Shown here piece after piece: positions 30,288-32,828 of a stretch of DNA of 32,828 bases. Position 1 is the first letter of the stretch. Every line of letters begins with the position of its first letter. The stretch comes from Ferrovibrio terrae_B (GTDB lineage: Bacteria > Pseudomonadota > Alphaproteobacteria > Ferrovibrionales > Ferrovibrionaceae). The DNA lies in the NCBI RefSeq assembly GCF_943371255.1, contig NZ_CALRUC010000037.1:1-32828 (forward strand), written 5' to 3'. Under the pieces are notes generated by a model that was not told where the DNA came from, ran no database searches, and worked only from the letters and a program-made list of their open reading frames with translations. The position numbers were made by a program, and so were the translations under genes.

Positions 30288-30833
30288 TTAAACTCGCTCG
30301 GACAGCCAGATGGCGCCGCGCGTGATCGCCTTGATGCCGCGCGACAGCAGCGGATAGGCCGGCGCCTCGCTGGCGCCTTCATTGCGCGCCGTGTCGCGAT
30401 GCTCGATCTCGTCGGCACGGAATTTCTCGATCGTGGCACGCAATTCGGGCTCGGCATCGCCGAGCGCTTCCACCTGCCTGGCGTAATGTGCGTCGATCAC
30501 TTCTTCGACGGCCTCGGTGCAGGCCATCGCCGCCTTCTCGCCCAGCAGGGCGGTGGCCGCGCCCATGGCAAAGCCGCCGACATGCCACAGTGGCGTCAGC
30601 AGGGTGGGGCGCACGCGGCGCTGCGGCAGCAGGCGCGAAAACGCATCCAGATGCTCCAGCTCCTGCTTCAGCATATGGCGGATGGTCGGCGTCGAGGGTG
30701 CCGTCTTCAGCACGGAAAGCTGGCCTTCGTAGATACGCTTGGCGCCGTATTCGCCGGCATGGTCGACGCGCAGGATGCGTTCCAGCAGGGCGCGCGGATC
30801 GGGATCGCCAGCCAGTCGCCGTTTCTGCATCAT
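30288..30833 (-). CDS. coq7: Demethoxyubiquinone hydroxylase, COQ7/CatF family
   Basis: A di-iron monooxygenase that hydroxylates demethoxyubiquinol in ubiquinone synthesis, 181 residues. Iron ligands can be seen in the paired helices: RVDHAGEYGAKRIYEGQ, LEQEL-like QELEHLDAF, TEAVEEVIDAHYARQ, and DEIEHRDTA. The start is the ATG at 30833 (MMQKRRLAGD), which overlaps the dsbB stop as ATGA; the longer open frame upstream is a shadow over dsbB. Placing it directly behind dsbB fits function, because DsbB passes its electrons to ubiquinone. Confidence 0.93.
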   Translation of the reverse strand: MMQKRRLAGDPDPRALLERILRVDHAGEYGAKRIYEGQLSVLKTAPSTPTIRHMLKQELEHLDAFSRLLPQRRVRPTLLTPLWHVGGFAMGAATALLGEKAAMACTEAVEEVIDAHYARQVEALGDAEPELRATIEKFRADEIEHRDTARNEGASEAPAYPLLSRGIKAITRGAIWLSERV

Positions 30834-31321
30834 GCGGTTCCTTTTGCGGCACGCCGGGCGGCCAGCAGGGCGAAAGCGGCAAGGGCGGCCGACCACAGCG
30901 CATTCCAGCCGGCCATGGAGAGGCCCAGCACGCGGATCGCGGCCTCGTCGCAGCGCACCACGGGTGCGGCCATCAGCTGGGCACGCAGGTCTTCCAGCGT
31001 GGTGGCGGTGGAGGTGCTGCTGCAGCTGGTCAGGCCCTGCCACCATTTCCATTCGACGCCGGCATGGAACACGCCAATCCCGCCGGTAATCGTGAAGCTG
31101 AGTGCTGCCAGTCCAAGCAACGGGGCGCGCCAGCGCGGCAGGGCCAGGGCGGCAAGGCCAAGGACCAGCGCTGCAATATGCGGCCAGCGCTGCCAGTGGC
31201 ACATCTCGCAGGGCGGCAGGCCGAAGCCATATTGTGCAATCAGCACCAGCGCCAGCGTGCCGCCGGCCGCCAGGGCGACCAGCAGGCCGGAGCGATCAGG
31301 CTTAAGCAGGCTGTCCATCAT
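30830..31321 (-). CDS. dsbB: Disulfide bond formation protein B
   Basis: An inner-membrane protein of 163 residues that reoxidises DsbA and gives electrons to quinone. The first redox pair is C38-X2-C41 (PPCEMCHWQRWPH) and the second C100 and C124 (TSCSS, VVRCDE), so all four catalytic cysteines are present. Four membrane helices fit the sequence. The first ATG at 31321 starts MMDSLLKPDRSG, two bases after the stop of the DedA-like gene. No DsbA gene is in the window. Confidence 0.92.
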   Translation of the reverse strand: MMDSLLKPDRSGLLVALAAGGTLALVLIAQYGFGLPPCEMCHWQRWPHIAALVLGLAALALPRWRAPLLGLAALSFTITGGIGVFHAGVEWKWWQGLTSCSSTSTATTLEDLRAQLMAAPVVRCDEAAIRVLGLSMAGWNALWSAALAAFALLAARRAAKGTA

Positions 31322-31323
31322 GA

Positions 31324-31905
31324 TCAGAAGAGATAGCGCACGGCGACGAAACCGCCAACCAGCGCGACCACGAAGATGATGCCGAGGATATTGAGCCGTT
31401 TCTCGATGAAATCGCGGATCGGTTCGCCGAAAGCGCGCAGCAGGCCGGCGACCAGGAAGAAACGCAGGCCGCGGGTAACGATTGAGGCGATAATGAACAC
31501 GCCCAGGCTGAAATGCGCCGCGCCGCTGGCAATGGTGACGATCTTGTAGGGGATCGGCGTCAGGCCCTTGATCAGGATGATCCAGACGCCCCATTCGGCA
31601 TAGGCCGCCTCGAAGGCCTGCCATTTCTCGCCATACCCGTAGAGATCGATCACCCAGCGGCCCAGCGTTTCGAGCAGGAAATAACCGATGGCATAGCCGA
31701 ACAGGCCGCCGATCACCGAGGCAACGGTGCAGATCGCCGCATAGCGGAAGGCCCGTGTGCGATCGGCCAGGCACATCGGGATCAGCATCACATCCGGCGG
31801 GATCGGGAAAATCGAGCTTTCCAGGAAGGACACCACCGCGAGCGCCCGATCGGCATTGGGCCGGGCGGCCTGGCGCATGGTCCAGTCGTAAAGGGCGCGA
31901 AACAC
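31324..31905 (-). CDS. DedA/YqaA-type membrane protein
   Basis: A 193-residue inner-membrane protein of the VTT/DedA superfamily (YqaA-like). ESSIFPIPPDVMLIPM is the conserved re-entrant region, and LIKGLTPIPYKIVTIASGA with the later FFLVAGLLRAFGEPIRDF are the second half. I start it at the GTG at 31905 (VFRALYDWTM), which has a GGAG about nine bases upstream and matches related N-termini; longer frames begin in proline/arginine-rich sequence. It leads the unit with dsbB and coq7. Function in this family is transport or lipid-scrambling, not settled here. Confidence 0.85.
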   Translation of the reverse strand: MFRALYDWTMRQAARPNADRALAVVSFLESSIFPIPPDVMLIPMCLADRTRAFRYAAICTVASVIGGLFGYAIGYFLLETLGRWVIDLYGYGEKWQAFEAAYAEWGVWIILIKGLTPIPYKIVTIASGAAHFSLGVFIIASIVTRGLRFFLVAGLLRAFGEPIRDFIEKRLNILGIIFVVALVGGFVAVRYLF

Positions 31906-32055
31906 GGGCGGAAAACTCCAGCAAAATGCCTGGCGAGGCAGGCCTCGTGTATGCCGGAGCCAGCCGGGCTTGTCCATGCGCCCTCCCGCCGCAGGCCATG
32001 ACAAGGCTGTGTTTGTCTGCGGTTAACCGGCCGCCAGTTCGATCCGGGCCGGGCG

Positions 32056-32083
32056 TTGATTCAGGCGGGGGCTTGGGTAATAT
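32056..32083 (+). promoter_or_regulatory. Possible tRNA-Leu promoter
   Basis: TTGATT (32056-32061) and TAATAT (32078-32083) are 16 bases apart and would start transcription about 27 bases before the tRNA. Confidence 0.45.
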
Positions 32084-32116
32084 CCGCCCCGCCGCGTGCC
32101 GGCGTTTCGATGTCGG

Positions 32117-32203
32117 GCCCCAGTGGTGAAATTGGTAGACGCGACAGACTCAAAATCTGTTATCCGCAAGGGTGTGCTGGTTCAAGTCCGGCCTGGGGCA
32201 CCA
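32117..32203 (+). tRNA. tRNA-Leu (anticodon CAA)
   Basis: Acceptor stem GCCCCAG pairs with CTGGGGC, followed by discriminator A and an encoded CCA. The anticodon stem ACAGA/TCTGT holds the loop CTCAAAA, giving CAA, which reads UUG. A long variable arm (TATCCGCAAGGGTGTG region) and a T-arm with GGTTCAAGTCC confirm the leucine class. All arms fold. Confidence 0.96.
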
Positions 32204-32225
32204 CCGATCCTGCAACCGTAAACGC

Positions 32226-32828
32226 CTACCGGCTCCTGGCCCGGAAGTGCGCGATATCGGCCAGCGCGGTGTCGCGCAGGCGCACCACATCATTGTCCGC
32301 CGTCACCATCGTATAGCCCAGCGCGAACATGTCGGCCCAGGTCATGCCGATGCGCGGCACGGTGCCGAATGGCTTGCCGGTCTTTTTCAGCGCCGCCTCG
32401 GCTTTCGCCAGCAGGGCAATCACGTCGGGATGGTCGAACTCGCCGAGATGGCCGATCGAGCCAGAGAGATCGAACGGTCCGACAAACAGCGCATCCACCC
32501 CATCCACGGCAGCGATCTCGGCAATGGCATCGACGGCCGTGGCGGTTTCGATCTGGCAGATGATCAGCAGGTTGTCGTCGGCCGCCTTGCGATAGGCGGG
32601 GCCGTCGAGGCCGTAATTGGAAGCGCGAATCTGGCCGATGGCCGAGCCGCGCACGCCGCGTGGCGGATAGCGGCAGGCCGAGACCAGCGCCTTGGCTTCC
32701 TCGGCCGACTGCACATTCGGAATCACCACGCCCTCGACGCCGACATCCAGCACGCGCTTGAAATAGACCGGGTCATGCGAGGGCACGCGCACCAGTCAGG
32801 TGGTGGTGCTGTTCGACAGCGCCTGCAG
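32226..32828 (-). pseudogene. HpcH/HpaI-type aldolase, interrupted by an in-frame TGA; 5' part beyond the window
   Basis: The reading frame runs from the right edge and gives LQALSNSTTT, then TGA at 32796-32798, then LVRVPSHDPVYFKRVLDVGVEGVVIPNVQ and on to the stop at 32226. Family members read straight through this point (LQAL or LQAI, then a few residues, then VVR and a P..DP motif), with no insertion, so the TGA interrupts a real enzyme. The rest is well preserved: a metal-binding glutamate in QIETATAVDAI, GPFDLSGSIGHLG with its aspartate. A GTG at 32792 could restart translation but would lose the N-terminal barrel strands. It could be a true nonsense mutation or a sequencing error. Confidence 0.75.

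Noticed and set aside
32117..32203. tRNA-Leu as an integration site for a mobile element
   Set aside because: No integrase, no repeated copy of the tRNA 3' end and no composition change were seen in the bases after it within the window.
32796..32798. Selenocysteine at the in-frame TGA of the aldolase
   Set aside because: Homologs do not have cysteine at that position and no catalytic role is expected there; a mutation or sequencing error is simpler.

Overview
The window looks like chromosomal DNA of a GC-rich alphaproteobacterium, probably in or near the Rhodospirillales. Pointers are an alphaproteobacterial DUF1013/TrcR regulator, DUF1192, a class I fructose-bisphosphate aldolase next to gap and pgk, a dsbB-coq7 pair, GluQ, a ROSE-type thermometer on a small heat-shock gene, and protein-level resemblance throughout to that class. 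The species cannot be named from this sequence. I see no phage, insertion sequence, CRISPR array or rRNA. Nearly all of it reads as ordinary core or near-core genome with short gaps.

Layout from left to right. 1-3384 (minus): an oligopeptide/dipeptide ABC importer (dppB-C-D-F order, dppF cut by the window edge). 3700-5458 (minus): TrcR-type regulator and a PIG3-type quinone oxidoreductase. 5585-6910: DUF1192 protein, an unknown 161-residue protein, and a TetR regulator with a perfect 27-base palindrome between the last two. 7238-10865 (plus): metY, an alpha/beta hydrolase, thiE and an inositol-monophosphatase, preceded by a leader with terminator-like hairpins. 11022-15018 (plus): a cell-envelope cluster of an OmpA-like exported protein, a MotA/ExbB-like channel, a MotB-like stator with peptidoglycan-binding domain, and a DUF3574 protein. 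15015-17943 (minus): MsbA-type ABC exporter overlapping a membrane-anchored paraoxonase-like enzyme. 18161-19558 (plus): a trypsin-like protease with a lipoprotein-type signal.

19719-21158 (plus): rpmE, a small unknown protein and hsp20. 21230-24589 (minus): gap-pgk-fba, lower glycolysis/gluconeogenesis. 24716-27097: a TIGR02117 (DUF2459) protein, a PagL-type lipid A deacylase and a TIGR02285 periplasmic-binding-like protein. 27101-30059: gluQ, then divergently alkA-like glycosylase and a carboxylesterase overlapping by ATGA, then an HNH protein. 30063-31905 (minus): DedA/YqaA-like protein, dsbB, coq7 and a small unknown protein, a compact unit linking disulfide formation to ubiquinone synthesis. 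32117-32203: tRNA-Leu(CAA). The right edge holds an HpcH/HpaI aldolase gene interrupted by an in-frame TGA.

The most interesting items are the MotA/MotB-like envelope motor cluster (11.0-15.0 kb), the heat-shock promoter plus ROSE-like thermometer on hsp20, the TetR operator embedded in a promoter that could give a leaderless mRNA, the metY leader, and the interrupted aldolase. All promoter, hairpin and structure calls were made by eye.
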